Counted from the first letter of the stretch, positions 1 through 10,320 are shown. The stretch: DNA of 64,000 nt from Desulfurivibrio dismutans (GCF_029210385.1 NZ_JARGDQ010000002.1:124001-188000), one strand, 5' to 3'. A program made the numbers and translations. Notes: generated from the letters alone by a model not told the origin.

Positions 1-1812
1 TGCATGGGGCGCTCCTCGTTCAACGTCCCCGAAGGCGTCATCCGCGACAAGGTGGCTTGGTTCGCCGTGATCTACCAGTTCGAGAACGAGCAGGTTCTGG
101 TTGCCAAGCCGACCCCGACCGCAGGTGGTGCCAGCTGCAGCACTGCGATGCTGCGGCGGGGAACTCAATTGCGGGCCCCTTCGTTCAAGGACCTGGCAGT
201 CAACACGGACGACGACACCATCGTCGAACTGCTGTCGCGTCTGCTCGGAATTCCCGAGAACCGTACCGAAGTGGCACTCGAACACAGCCGCGACAGCTTC
301 GACGTGAATGTAAAGCATACGATTTATTACCTGTTCCAGAAGCAGGGGCTGGTTGCCAACAAGGACCAGCTTTTCTACCGCCAGAATGAGGACTACCAGC
401 CGCAGACGATCCGCGATACGCTTCCGATCCTTCTCGGCGTTTCCTCCCGCAACCGCTATGAACTCGAGTCCAAGCTGCGCACGGCTAAGAGGGACCAGAG
501 GATCAACACGAAGCAGTTGGAGCATGCGCGCGACGCCGTCGACACGTCGCACGATAAGGCCATCGGCCTTTACTCGGAAGCCAAGGCGGTCGGCGTCATC
601 GGCAAGACCGACGGGAACCCCAATCCCAATGCGATCATCGACGCATTGAGATCGGCCCTGTCGTGGAAGCCCGAAACGGTACCCGACGACGACGGCAGCC
701 GGATTTCGTGTCTGGAGGAAGAACTGGTCCAGTTGCGCAAGCAACGCCGCGAGACCCAGGCCAGGATCGATTCGACGCGCCAGTTTGCCATGCGGGCCGG
801 GGGCTACGAAAGCGAGGCCGCAGAACAGGTGGACCGGCTGTCCTCGATCAAGGCGCTACCGAAGAACCCAGAGACCGGCGAGTGGCAATGGCCGTTCAGC
901 GAGCGGAACCTGGCACTAGAATCGCCCATCGCCACCGTTCTGCTCTACGAGCTGGCGTCGCTCGACAAGGAGTTGCGCATAGCCACCGGCCAGCGTCCCA
1001 AGCTCGAAGCCTACCTCACCGATCTGGCCAGCACGGTGGATGAGATCGCGGGCGCCATCAGGCGGAAGGAAGCGGAGCTTTCCGCGGCGTTTTCGGCCAA
1101 CGAGGTCATCGCACAGATAGGGACCCGCAACAACGCGGCCGCGCGCGTCGTGGGCCGTATAAGCCTGTTCCTTGAAACCCTCCTCCCGAACGAAGATCTC
1201 GCCAGGCTGGAAGCGGATAATCGCCGCATCAAGAACAAGGTGCAGCAGCTAGAGGACCAGATCGGCGCCGACGACAGCGACGAACGCTTAGCTTCGATCC
1301 TCAACAACATCTCCGCACAGGTAACGCGGTACATCCAGACGTTCAACGCTGAATTCGGCTCATACCCAGCGCGGCTCAATCTGTCTCAGTTGACGATCAT
1401 CTTCGATCGACCTGAACGTTGGGTCCCGATGGCCCGGACGGGAGGCGGAGCGAACCATCTGGCCTACCACCTGTCGGTGTTGCTCGCCCTGCATCTGTTC
1501 GCTGCCCAGAACAACCGCCCGATCCCGCGCTTCCTCCTGATTGACCAGCCGAGTCAGGTTTACTTCCCGTCTGAACAGGTCTACAAGGATGCCGATGGCT
1601 CAGTTCAGAGGACCGAAGCCGACGCCGACCTCAATGCCGTGCGCCGGCTATTCGAGTTGTTGCTGCAGTTCACTCAAGAGGACGTCCCCGGCTTCCAGTT
1701 GATCGTTACAGAGCACGCAAATCTTCGAGAGCATTGGTTCCAGGACACCTTGGTAGAACTGCCTTGGACAAAGCCGCCAGCGCTGGTTCCTGAAGACTGG
1801 AATCAAGAATGA
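1..1812 (+). CDS. DUF3732 coiled-coil ATPase-like protein, 5' truncated by the window
   Basis: The frame is open to the first base, and the visible protein begins just after where DUF3732 proteins normally carry an N-terminal Walker A loop, so the true start lies outside the window and the ATG at 4 is internal. The residues near the beginning (SSFNVPEGVIRDKVAWFAV) match the segment that follows the P-loop in this family. The centre (about residues 155-440) is heptad-rich and charged, consistent with a long SMC/Rad50-like coiled coil. The C-terminal part contains FLLIDQPSQVYFP, the Walker B-like signature of DUF3732, followed by a conserved histidine region (VTEHANL). Proteins of this type occur as the ATPase partner in ABC-three-component-like defence systems; that role here is inference, since partners would lie upstream and cannot be seen. 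A separate transcription unit from the downstream hsd operon is likely, given the 185-bp gap. Confidence 0.8.
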   Translation, partial: CMGRSSFNVPEGVIRDKVAWFAVIYQFENEQVLVAKPTPTAGGASCSTAMLRRGTQLRAPSFKDLAVNTDDDTIVELLSRLLGIPENRTEVALEHSRDSFDVNVKHTIYYLFQKQGLVANKDQLFYRQNEDYQPQTIRDTLPILLGVSSRNRYELESKLRTAKRDQRINTKQLEHARDAVDTSHDKAIGLYSEAKAVGVIGKTDGNPNPNAIIDALRSALSWKPETVPDDDGSRISCLEEELVQLRKQRRETQARIDSTRQFAMRAGGYESEAAEQVDRLSSIKALPKNPETGEWQWPFSERNLALESPIATVLLYELASLDKELRIATGQRPKLEAYLTDLASTVDEIAGAIRRKEAELSAAFSANEVIAQIGTRNNAAARVVGRISLFLETLLPNEDLARLEADNRRIKNKVQQLEDQIGADDSDERLASILNNISAQVTRYIQTFNAEFGSYPARLNLSQLTIIFDRPERWVPMARTGGGANHLAYHLSVLLALHLFAAQNNRPIPRFLLIDQPSQVYFPSEQVYKDADGSVQRTEADADLNAVRRLFELLLQFTQEDVPGFQLIVTEHANLREHWFQDTLVELPWTKPPALVPEDWNQE

Positions 1813-1997
1813 ATCATTCGCAATGGGGCAGTAACATAAGATGAACGCTGTCCGTTCTGACGCCTGCAACTGGTTATAGACGGCTGGCGACTTATCCGAG
1901 TGGCGATTCATAACAATCAATTGCACCTGATTAAGCTTGGCTGCGCAAAATTTGCCGGCTGAATTGGACGTTGACCTCCTGACAAACGCGGAGTCAC

Positions 1998-3974
1998 ATG
2001 GAACAGAGCCAACTGAATTGGATCGCCAACTTCATCTGGGGCATCGCCGACGATGTCCTGCGGGATCTCTACGTTCGCGGCAAGTACCGCGACGTCATCC
2101 TGCCGATGACCGTCCTGCGCCGCCTCGATGCGGTGCTAGAACCAACCAAACAGGCCGTCATCGACATGAAGGCCTCCCTCGATCAGGCCAAGATCGTGCA
2201 CCAGGACCAGGCCTTGCGTCTGGCGGCGGGCCAGGCCTTCTACAACACCTCGAAATTCACCCTGCGCGACCTACGGGCGCGCGCCAGCCAGCAGCAGCTC
2301 AAGGCCGACTTCGAGGCCTACCTGGACGGCTTCTCGCCGAATGTCCAGGACATCCTCGAGAATTTCGAGTTCCGCAACCAGATCCCGCGCCTCTCGAAGG
2401 CCGACGCCCTCGGCACCCTGATCGAGAAGCTGCTCTCGCCGGACATCAACCTCAGCCCCAACCCGGTGCCGAACGGCAACGGCTCTGTGAAGCACCCAGG
2501 CCTCGACAACCACGGCATGGGTACGGTCTTCGAGGAACTGGTCCGGCGGTTCAACGAGGAGAACAATGAGGAGGCCGGCGAGCACTGGACCCCGCGCGAC
2601 GCTGTGAAGCTCATGGCCAAGTTGATCTTCCTGCCGGTCGCCGACGAGATCGACTCCGGCACTTACCTCCTTTACGACGGCGCCTGTGGCACCGGCGGCA
2701 TGCTCACCGTTGCCGAAGAGACGCTTAAGGAGCTCGCCACGGCGCACGGCAAGGAGGTGGCCACGCATCTCTATGGGCAGGAGATCAACGCTGAGACCTA
2801 CGCCATCTGCAAGGCGGACCTCTTGCTCAAGGGCGAAGGCGACGCGGCGGACAACATCGTCGGCGGCCCGGAGCATTCGACGCTGGCGAACGACGCCTTC
2901 CCCTCGCACGAGTTCGACTTCATGCTCTCCAACCCGCCCTACGGCAAGAGCTGGAAGAGCGATCTCGAACGCATGGGCGGCAAGGGCGGCGTCAAAGACC
3001 CACGCTTCGTGATCGAGCACGAGGACAATCCCGAGTATTCGCTGCTTACCCGCTCCAGCGACGGCCAGATGCTCTTTTTGGCCAACATGCTCAGCAAGAT
3101 GAAGCGTGACACCAAGCTCGGCAGTCGCATCGCCGAGGTGCACAACGGCAGCTCGCTCTTCACCGGCGACGCCGGCCAGGGCGAGAGCAATATCCGCCGC
3201 TGGATGATCGAAAACGACTGGCTCGAGGCCATCGTCGCTCTGCCGCTCAACATGTTCTATAACACTGGCATCGCCACCTACATCTGGGTGCTCACCAACC
3301 GCAAACCCGAACACCGCCAGGGCCGAGTGCAGCTCATCGACGCCACCCATTGGTTCAAGCCGCTGCGCAAGAACATGGGCAAGAAGAACTGCGAACTCGC
3401 CGACGAGGACATCCGCCGCATCTGCGACACCTTCCTCGCCTTCGAGGAGACCGAGCAGTCGAAGATCTTTCCCAACGCCGCCCTCGGCTACTGGAAGGTG
3501 ACCGTCGAGCGGCCTCTGCGCCTCAAGGGCATCGACCCGGAGCGCGCCCACGCCGCCAAGGAGATCAAGGCACTCAAGGAGACCGCCGAGCGCGGCGACG
3601 ACGCACCTCCGGTCATCAAAAAGATCCACAAGAAGGGCGCCGCCCCTGACCCGCTGCGCGGCCTGTTCGCGGCCACCATTGACGGCAAGCCTGCGGTGGT
3701 CGAGTACGAGCCCGATCCCGACCTGCGCGACACCGAGCAGGTGCCGCTGCTGGAAGAAGGCGGCATTGAGGCCTTCCTGCGCCGCGAGGTGCTGCCCTAC
3801 GCCAAGGACGCCTGGTATGTGCCCGACAGCGTCAAGACCGGCTACGAGGTGAGCTTCACGCGCTATTTCTACAAACCGCAGCCGCTGCGCACGCTGGAGG
3901 AGATCAGGGCCGACATACTCGCCATCGAAAAGGAAGCCGGAGGGCTGCTGGGCGACATAATTGGAGGAAGTTAG
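1998..3974 (+). CDS. hsdM: Type I restriction-modification methyltransferase subunit HsdM
   Basis: This is a 658-residue N6-adenine DNA methyltransferase, the modification subunit that works with HsdS to methylate the recognition site. An HsdM N-terminal helical domain covers roughly residues 8-150. The SAM-binding motif I reads YDGACGTGGML near residue 226, and the catalytic motif IV NPPY lies near residue 311. A C-terminal extension (about 520-658) resembles long HsdM variants that contact HsdS. The ATG is preceded by a short purine-rich sequence (gcggag). It is the first gene of a tight operon; the next gene starts 2 bp after its stop, with a good Shine-Dalgarno (ggagg at 3962) inside the hsdM end. 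Base composition is GC-rich, like hsdR and unlike the two genes in between. Family assignment is secure; recognition sequence cannot be predicted. Confidence 0.95.
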   Translation: MEQSQLNWIANFIWGIADDVLRDLYVRGKYRDVILPMTVLRRLDAVLEPTKQAVIDMKASLDQAKIVHQDQALRLAAGQAFYNTSKFTLRDLRARASQQQLKADFEAYLDGFSPNVQDILENFEFRNQIPRLSKADALGTLIEKLLSPDINLSPNPVPNGNGSVKHPGLDNHGMGTVFEELVRRFNEENNEEAGEHWTPRDAVKLMAKLIFLPVADEIDSGTYLLYDGACGTGGMLTVAEETLKELATAHGKEVATHLYGQEINAETYAICKADLLLKGEGDAADNIVGGPEHSTLANDAFPSHEFDFMLSNPPYGKSWKSDLERMGGKGGVKDPRFVIEHEDNPEYSLLTRSSDGQMLFLANMLSKMKRDTKLGSRIAEVHNGSSLFTGDAGQGESNIRRWMIENDWLEAIVALPLNMFYNTGIATYIWVLTNRKPEHRQGRVQLIDATHWFKPLRKNMGKKNCELADEDIRRICDTFLAFEETEQSKIFPNAALGYWKVTVERPLRLKGIDPERAHAAKEIKALKETAERGDDAPPVIKKIHKKGAAPDPLRGLFAATIDGKPAVVEYEPDPDLRDTEQVPLLEEGGIEAFLRREVLPYAKDAWYVPDSVKTGYEVSFTRYFYKPQPLRTLEEIRADILAIEKEAGGLLGDIIGGS

Positions 3975-3976
3975 TC

Positions 3977-5014
3977 ATGAGCTCGCGTGAAGAGATGCTG
4001 GCTTCGATAGCCAACACGATCAAGGACTACCGGACTGGTGAAATTCCTGTTCTCACTCCGGAGCATGTCGACCTCTGGGTTAAGCAGTTCGACGAAAGTG
4101 TACAATTACCAATGCTCCGCGAGATGGATCACGTGCTTAAAAAAACCTACTTCTCTCTCGAAGCGGTAACCCGATTCTTGAAAGGTCTGGTCATTACGGA
4201 AAACCTGGCTGGCAAGGACCCCTGTGCATTCTGGCGCGGGGTCCACTTCCTGGACATCCAAGGTGGTGGGAACAGCCAGACCGAAATGTTGGCGCTCTTC
4301 AACAAAATACTTCAAGAAACGTGTGGCTTTGGGATCGACCAGTGCGGCGGTCACAGTGCGGTTTATTTGTATCTCGATGATGGTATATTCACTGGTAACC
4401 GCGTGCGTCGTGATCTTGAGAAATGGATAGAGAACCAAGCCCCTGGCGAGGCTTCGCTTCATGTCGTAACCATAGCGCTCCATAGTGGTGGTCAGCACTA
4501 TGCCAGGGGGCACATAAATGCATCTGCCGCTCGCGCAGGAAAAACAATCGATATAACGTGGTGGCGTGCAATCGAGATGGAGGACAGGAAGGCTTATCGT
4601 AATATGGCGGACGTTCTGTTACCCACCGTTATCCCCCAAGACGAGACCGTGGAGAATTATGTTCAGGCGATGAAATACTCGCCTACGCTCCGGCACCCAG
4701 GAAATGTTGGTAAAAATGCGTTGTTTTCAAGTGATGAAGGAAAAATCCTGCTTGAGCAGGAGTTTCTCAAGGCAGGAGCGCGTATTCGCCAATTGTGTCA
4801 GAATTTAGGTGCAACTCAGCGGCCGCTGGGACATATGACACTTGACACGCTCGGATTCGGGTCGCTCGTTGTCTCTTTTAGAAACTGCCCTAACAATGCG
4901 CCCTTGGCGCTTTGGGTCGGTGAACCATGGTACCCCTTGTTTCCACGCACCACAAACACCCAAACCGCTACCAAACGCCTGATTGAAGGATTTACGAAGG
5001 GTCTGGTCCAGTGA
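3977..5014 (+). CDS. Phosphoribosyltransferase-like (PRTase-CE-like) protein embedded in the hsd operon
   Basis: A 345-residue protein, not a standard part of type I restriction systems. The strongest visible motif is YLYLDDGIFTGNRVRRDLEKWI-like, near residues 130-150: two acidic residues followed by T-G, the pattern of the PRPP-binding loop of phosphoribosyltransferases. Secondary-structure texture around it (hydrophobic strand, DD, glycine-rich turn, helix) fits a Rossmann-like PRTase core. The combination resembles the PRTase-CE family, which has been proposed on comparative-genomic grounds to act as a conflict-system effector; this match is from memory of the motif and needs a profile search. 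No signal peptide or membrane segment is seen. It starts 2 bp after hsdM and overlaps the next gene by GTGA, so it is cotranslated with the NADAR-HsdS fusion. Codon and base use are noticeably more AT-rich than hsdM and hsdR, suggesting separate acquisition. Confidence 0.6.
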   Translation: MSSREEMLASIANTIKDYRTGEIPVLTPEHVDLWVKQFDESVQLPMLREMDHVLKKTYFSLEAVTRFLKGLVITENLAGKDPCAFWRGVHFLDIQGGGNSQTEMLALFNKILQETCGFGIDQCGGHSAVYLYLDDGIFTGNRVRRDLEKWIENQAPGEASLHVVTIALHSGGQHYARGHINASAARAGKTIDITWWRAIEMEDRKAYRNMADVLLPTVIPQDETVENYVQAMKYSPTLRHPGNVGKNALFSSDEGKILLEQEFLKAGARIRQLCQNLGATQRPLGHMTLDTLGFGSLVVSFRNCPNNAPLALWVGEPWYPLFPRTTNTQTATKRLIEGFTKGLVQ

Positions 5015-7182
5015 ACTCTGATCAGCTAAGGACATATAACCGTACCACGAGCGTAGTCTTCCTCAAGACGAAGGAGGCGTTCGGTGGTCTGTCCAATATG
5101 GCTGGCGGATTTCCCCTACGAGTGAATAAAATGGGTATCCTCACATCCGAGGCGCTCTACCAGGCTTGCCGCTTTCCACACCTGCCTGACGTGCAGCACT
5201 TGATCATCGAGCAAAGAAGCCCGATGACAGCGAAGATGAAGAGCAAGCCCTATCGGCGTGATTCGCGGCTGGACTGGTTTCAGGCGCGGGTTAAGATCAT
5301 GCGATGGTGTTTGCGGGTGAAGCTCGCGCAGAACTGGCTCGCATTTAGCGAGCTTCTGCTGGAGACGGATGACCGGCCAATCGTTGAACAGTCCCGCAAG
5401 GATGATTTCTGGGGTGCGAAGCCAATTGATGAGCGCACCCTAGTTGGCATGAATGTTCTTGGCCGATTACTGATGGAGTTGCGAGAGGCGGTAAAGACAA
5501 TGAGTCGCGAGTCGCTTTTGATTGTGCAACCACTTGCGATTCCCGATTTCTTTTTAGGTGGAATGCCTATAGGGATAGTCGCCGCAGAGGGTTCTGAGCT
5601 GAGTGGGGCAAGAGAGCAGGCCCCCGCACAACCGGTAATTGGTCATGTAAGTGGCCCAGCGTCAACGCAATTATCCCTGTTTGACCAACCAATGATGAAG
5701 GTATCTCTGACGGCCGTGAATCTGGCAATCAGTGAAAGGTGCATACGCATCACAGACCTCAAACCTTACCCTGAGTTCAAGGATTCGTTGCAGGAGTGGC
5801 TTGGTGATGTTCCTCAACACTGGTCCGTGGTGCCAAATCGTGCGCTATTTGCAGAGGTAAAGGAACGTAATCACTCAGATGAAGAAATGCTGTCAGTCAC
5901 GATTACGAGGGGAATAGTCAAACAGAAAACCTTGCTAGAAAACAGCTCTAAGAAAGACAGTTCCAATCTGGACAGGTCCGCATACAAGCTCGTTCGGCCA
6001 CGCGATATTGCTTACAACAAGATGCGCGCGTGGCAGGGAGCGATTGGAGCTTCTACGCTGCGTGGAATTATCAGCCCGGCGTACGTCGTCATGCGTCTGC
6101 GCAACGTTGAGGATTTGCCGAGCTACTTCCACCACCTCTACCGCACACCACAGTTTGCAAAGGAAGCAGAGCGCCGGTCCTACGGCATTACGTCAGATAT
6201 GTGGAGCCTTCGACCTGAACACTTCAAGATGATTTACACGCCACTTCCCCCAACCGACGAGCAGGCGGCGATCGTGCGCTTCCTCGACCACGCGGACCGG
6301 CGGATTCGGCGCTACATCCGGACCAAGCAGAAGCTGATCAAGCTGCTGGAGGAGCAGAAACAGGCCATCATTCACCGCGCCGTCACCCGCGGCCTTGACC
6401 CCAACGTCCGCCTCAAGCCCTCCGGCGTGGAGTGGCTGGGGGAGGTGCCGGAGCATTGGGAGGTGTGCAGCTTCCCACGCTGCGCCGTCGAACGCGCCGA
6501 CTACCGTGGGGCGACGCCAACGAAAACTGAAAGTGGCGTCTTCCTGGTCACGGCGAAGAATATCCGCAAAGGATGGATCGACTACGAAGCGTCCCGGGAG
6601 TTCGTATCCCAGCGCGACTACCCTGCAATCATGCGGCGCGGACTCCCTCGGATCGGCGATCTTCTGCTTACGACTGAAGCCCCGCTGGGCAACGCCGCTT
6701 TGGTGGATAGGGAGGATGTGGCGCTGGCCCAGCGAGTAATTCGGTTCCGCATGGATTCAGACCTGCTCAATAGCAATTTCGCCTTGCGCGCGGTGCTGTC
6801 TCCCTACTTCCAGCACCAGCTCCTTCAACGGGGCACTGGGTCAACGGCGCTCGGCATCAAGGCAAGCAAGCTGCCGCAACTTCAGATTCTTTGTCCGCCG
6901 GTTGCGGAGCAGAAGGCGATACTGAGCTTTATCGATGGCCGGTGCACGCCACTCGACAGAGCCATCACTCGGGCGCGTTCAGAGATCGACCTCCTCCGTG
7001 AATACCGCACCCGCCTGATCGCCGACGTGGTCACCGGCAAGCTCGACGTGCGCGAGGCGGCGGCGCGGTTGCCGGACGAGGTCGAGGAGCCCGAGCCGCT
7101 CGACGAGATCGAGACCGAGGGTGAGCCCGACGAGGCAGGCGCTGACGACACCGACGCCGTGCGGGAGGAGGCCGAGGCATGA
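5011..7182 (+). CDS. hsdS: NADAR (YbiA-like) domain fused to type I specificity subunit HsdS
   Basis: A 723-residue fusion. Residues about 12-165 are a NADAR/YbiA-like domain: EAFGGLSNMAGGF, then SEALYQACRF (conserved glutamate), and a C-terminal signature LLLETDDRPIVEQSRKDDFWGA that matches the E-S-x-x-D-x-F-W-G end of the family. NADAR enzymes hydrolyse N-glycosidic bonds, including ADP-ribosyl-guanine in DarT-NADAR modules. A linker of about 80 residues leads to a normal HsdS from residue ~245: TRD1 (to ~410), central conserved region (PPTDEQAAIVRFLDHADRRI), TRD2 starting SGVEWLGEVPEHWEV near 471, and a distal conserved region (PPVAEQKAILSFID) near 627, then an acidic tail. Start is GTG overlapping the upstream stop; the stop overlaps the hsdR ATG (ATGA). 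An internal ATG pair at codon ~230 lacks a Shine-Dalgarno, so a single fused product is favoured. DNA of the first half is AT-richer than the rest. Confidence 0.8.
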   Translation: MNSDQLRTYNRTTSVVFLKTKEAFGGLSNMAGGFPLRVNKMGILTSEALYQACRFPHLPDVQHLIIEQRSPMTAKMKSKPYRRDSRLDWFQARVKIMRWCLRVKLAQNWLAFSELLLETDDRPIVEQSRKDDFWGAKPIDERTLVGMNVLGRLLMELREAVKTMSRESLLIVQPLAIPDFFLGGMPIGIVAAEGSELSGAREQAPAQPVIGHVSGPASTQLSLFDQPMMKVSLTAVNLAISERCIRITDLKPYPEFKDSLQEWLGDVPQHWSVVPNRALFAEVKERNHSDEEMLSVTITRGIVKQKTLLENSSKKDSSNLDRSAYKLVRPRDIAYNKMRAWQGAIGASTLRGIISPAYVVMRLRNVEDLPSYFHHLYRTPQFAKEAERRSYGITSDMWSLRPEHFKMIYTPLPPTDEQAAIVRFLDHADRRIRRYIRTKQKLIKLLEEQKQAIIHRAVTRGLDPNVRLKPSGVEWLGEVPEHWEVCSFPRCAVERADYRGATPTKTESGVFLVTAKNIRKGWIDYEASREFVSQRDYPAIMRRGLPRIGDLLLTTEAPLGNAALVDREDVALAQRVIRFRMDSDLLNSNFALRAVLSPYFQHQLLQRGTGSTALGIKASKLPQLQILCPPVAEQKAILSFIDGRCTPLDRAITRARSEIDLLREYRTRLIADVVTGKLDVREAAARLPDEVEEPEPLDEIETEGEPDEAGADDTDAVREEAEA

Positions 7183-10100
7183 CCACCGACACAAGCGAAT
7201 GCGGCCTGGAGCGCCTTGTCTGCACCGCGCTGACCGGCGATGCCTGCGACCCCGGCGTGGGACCAGCCACCGCAATGCACGAACGTCCGAGGGTCTACGG
7301 CGCTCTTTTTAACGCGCCGGTCACGGCACGTTCAGGCGGCTGGATCTGTGGCACGCCCGATGACTACGACCGCGAGTACTGCGTGGATCTGGCCCAGCTC
7401 TCGGCCTTCCTGGTCGTAACGCAGCCCGAGGTCGCCGGGGCGCTGGCGCTCGATGAGGACGGCCCGACGCGGCGCAAGTTCTTGGCGCGGCTGCAAGGCG
7501 AGATCAGTAAGCGCGGCACCATCGACGTACTGCGCCACGGGCTTAAACACGGGTCGCATACCATCGACCTCTTCTACGGCACCCCTTCGCCGGGCAACGA
7601 AAGGGCCGCCGAACGCTATGCCGCCAACCGCTTCAGCGTCAGCCGCCAGCTCCGCTACAGCCGTGACGAGACCCAGCGGGCGCTGGACCTGGGGCTGTTC
7701 ATCAACGGCCTGCCGGTGGCCACCTTCGAGCTGAAGAACAGCCTCACCAAGCAGACGGTGGAGGACGCGGTCCAGCAGTACCAGCGCGACCGCGATCCCC
7801 GCGAGAAGCTCTTCGAGTTCGGGCGCTGCGTGGTGCACTTCGCGGTGGACGATCACGAGGTGCGTTTCTGCACACACCTAAAAGGCAAGGGTTCGTGGTT
7901 TTTGCCCTTCAACCAGGGCTGGCAGAGCGGCGCCGGCAACCCGCCCAACCCGAACGGCCTCAAGACCGACTACCTCTGGAAGCGCGTCCTTACCCGCGAG
8001 GGGTTGACCGACATCCTTGAGAACTACGCGCAGGTGGTCGAAACCAAAGACGAAAAAACAGGCCGCAGAAAGGCGGCGCAGATCTGGCCGCGCTATCACC
8101 AGCTCGATGTGGTGCGGAAGCTGCTAACCGACGCGCGGACGCGTGGCCCGAGCCGGCGCTACCTGATCCAGCACTCGGCGGGCAGCGGCAAGTCGAACTC
8201 CATTGCCTGGCTGGCGCATCAGCTCATCGGTCTGAAAAAAGACGGGGGGGCGCTGTTCGACTCGATCATCGTCGTCACCGACCGCCGCATCCTCGACCAG
8301 CAGATCAGGGACACCATCAAGCAGTTCGCCCAGGTGGGCGCCACCGTCGGGCACGCCGAACGGTCGGGCGACCTGCGCAGGTTCATCGCCGAGGGCAAAA
8401 AGATCATCATCTCCACGGTGCAGAAGTTCCCGTTCATCCTCGACGAGATCGGCAGCGAGCACCGCGGTCGGCGCTTCGCCATCATCATCGATGAGGCGCA
8501 TTCCAGCCAGGGCGGGCGCACCTCGGCGGCGCTCTCGATGGCGCTCTCCACCGCCGGGGCGGAAGAGGACGACGAGACCCTGGAGGACACCATCAACCGG
8601 CTGATGGAGGCCAAGAAGCTGCTGCCCAACGCCAGCTACTTCGCCTTCACCGCCACGCCGAAGAACAAGACGCTGGAGATCTTCGGCGAGCCCGAGCCCC
8701 AGGCCGACGGCAAGGTGAAGCACTGGCCCTTCCACAGCTACACGATGAAACAGGCCATCCAGGAGGGCTTCATCCTGGACGTGCTCAAGCACTACACGCC
8801 GGTGGGGAGCTATTACAAGTTGGTCAAGAAGGTCGAGGGCGATCCCGTATTCGACAGCAAGCGGGCGAAAAAGAAGCTGCGCCGCTACGTGGAGAGCCAC
8901 GAGCACGCCATCCGACTCAAGGCCGAGATCATGGTGGACCACTTCCACGAGCAGGTGCTGGCGCTCAACAAGATCGGCGGCCAGGCGCGGGCCATGGTAG
9001 TCACCAGCGGGATCGAGCGGGCGATCCTGTACTTCCACGCCATCCGCGACTACCTGGCCGAGCGCAAGAGCCACCATCAGGCCATAGTAGCCTTCTCCGG
9101 CGAGCACGAGTACGGCGGGGCCAAAGTCACTGAGTCGTCGCTTAACGGCTTCCCGTCGAGCCGGATCGCCGACCGGATTCAACAGGACCCCTACCGCTTC
9201 CTGATCTGCGCCGACAAATTCCAGACCGGCTACGACGAGCCCCTGTTGCACACCATGTACGTGGACAAGGTGCTCTCGGGGATTAAGGCGGTGCAGACGC
9301 TCTCGCGGCTCAATCGCGCCCACCCCAAGAAGCACGACGTCTTCGTGCTCGACTTCATGAACGACGCCGACACCATCCAGGAGGCATTCGCCGACTACTA
9401 CCGGACCACGATCCTGGCCGAGGAGACCGACCCGAACAAGCTGCACGACCTCAAGGCCGCGCTCGATGACTCTCAGGTCTACGCTCCCGAGCAGATAGAC
9501 CAGCTCGTGGCGCTCTACTTAGGCGGGGCGGATCGGGACCGGCTCGATCCCATCCTTGATGTCTGTGTCGCCGTGTACAAGGGGCAGCTCGACGAGGACG
9601 GGCAGGTGGACTTCAAGGGCAAGGCCAAGGCGTTTTTGCGCGCCTACGGCTTCCTTTCGTCGATCCTGCCCTACACCAACGCCGAGTGGGAGAAGCTCTC
9701 GATTTTCCTCACCTTCCTCGTGCCCAAACTGCCGGCGCCGGTGGAGGAGGACCTGTCCAAGGGCATCCTCGAGGCGATCGACATGGACAGCTACAGGGTG
9801 GAGAAGCAGGCGGCGATGAAGATCCAGCTCTTCGACGCCGACGCGGAGATCGAACCGGTCCCGACCACCGGCGGCGGCCACAAGCCCGAGCCCGAGATCG
9901 ACCGGCTCTCGAACATCCTCAAGGTCTTCAACGACCAGTTCGGCAACATCCCGTGGACCGATTCCGACCGCGTGCACAAGCTCATTACCGAAGACATTCC
10001 TGGGCGAGTCTCCGCGGACGTGGCTTACCAGAACGCCAGGAAGAACTCCGACAAACAGAACGCCCGTATCGAGCACGACAAGGCCCTGGCTCGCGTGATG

Positions 10101-10214
10101 ACCGCGGTGCTGAAAGACGATACCGAGCTGTTCAAGCAGTTCATGGACAACGAGGGCTTCCGACGCTGGCTGACCGACACGGTGTTCGGGCTGACTTACG
10201 AGGCGGCGGGGTAG
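7179..10214 (+). CDS. hsdR: Type I restriction endonuclease subunit HsdR
   Basis: A 1011-residue ATP-dependent restriction and translocation subunit. The N-terminal nuclease domain carries the E-x-K part of the PD-(D/E)xK site in [11 protein letters not shown] near residues 178-187. The helicase motor has Walker A ([10 protein letters not shown], near 330), the DEAH motif ([11 protein letters not shown], near 434), FTATPK (motif III-like), and a late helicase motif region around LSRLNRAHP. The C-terminus ends in [14 protein letters not shown], typical of this HsdR subtype, so the protein is complete. The ATG overlaps the hsdS stop by 4 bp, indicating translational coupling. Together with hsdM and hsdS it forms a full R2M2S complex. 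All motifs look intact, so the system is probably active. Confidence 0.95.
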   Translation: MTTDTSECGLERLVCTALTGDACDPGVGPATAMHERPRVYGALFNAPVTARSGGWICGTPDDYDREYCVDLAQLSAFLVVTQPEVAGALALDEDGPTRRKFLARLQGEISKRGTIDVLRHGLKHGSHTIDLFYGTPSPGNERAAERYAANRFSVSRQLRYSRDETQRALDLGLFINGLPVATFELKNSLTKQTVEDAVQQYQRDRDPREKLFEFGRCVVHFAVDDHEVRFCTHLKGKGSWFLPFNQGWQSGAGNPPNPNGLKTDYLWKRVLTREGLTDILENYAQVVETKDEKTGRRKAAQIWPRYHQLDVVRKLLTDARTRGPSRRYLIQHSAGSGKSNSIAWLAHQLIGLKKDGGALFDSIIVVTDRRILDQQIRDTIKQFAQVGATVGHAERSGDLRRFIAEGKKIIISTVQKFPFILDEIGSEHRGRRFAIIIDEAHSSQGGRTSAALSMALSTAGAEEDDETLEDTINRLMEAKKLLPNASYFAFTATPKNKTLEIFGEPEPQADGKVKHWPFHSYTMKQAIQEGFILDVLKHYTPVGSYYKLVKKVEGDPVFDSKRAKKKLRRYVESHEHAIRLKAEIMVDHFHEQVLALNKIGGQARAMVVTSGIERAILYFHAIRDYLAERKSHHQAIVAFSGEHEYGGAKVTESSLNGFPSSRIADRIQQDPYRFLICADKFQTGYDEPLLHTMYVDKVLSGIKAVQTLSRLNRAHPKKHDVFVLDFMNDADTIQEAFADYYRTTILAEETDPNKLHDLKAALDDSQVYAPEQIDQLVALYLGGADRDRLDPILDVCVAVYKGQLDEDGQVDFKGKAKAFLRAYGFLSSILPYTNAEWEKLSIFLTFLVPKLPAPVEEDLSKGILEAIDMDSYRVEKQAAMKIQLFDADAEIEPVPTTGGGHKPEPEIDRLSNILKVFNDQFGNIPWTDSDRVHKLITEDIPGRVSADVAYQNARKNSDKQNARIEHDKALARVMTAVLKDDTELFKQFMDNEGFRRWLTDTVFGLTYEAAG

Positions 10215-10320
10215 ATGGCCTGACCCGCCGATAAGGGGAAATAGGGGTTCTTCCCGGTTTTCAGTGCGTAGCCGGATATATATCGAGTCCACCGAAATGA
10301 AACAAGATCAGGAGAAAAAT

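Noticed and set aside
2271-3629. 452-codon minus-strand frame opposite hsdM
   Set aside because: Leu/Val/Gly-rich antisense shadow of hsdM with no domain match.
5692-7182. Separate hsdS gene starting at the internal ATG pair after the NADAR domain
   Set aside because: No Shine-Dalgarno precedes it and the frame is continuous from 5011; a minor internal start cannot be excluded but a fusion is favoured.
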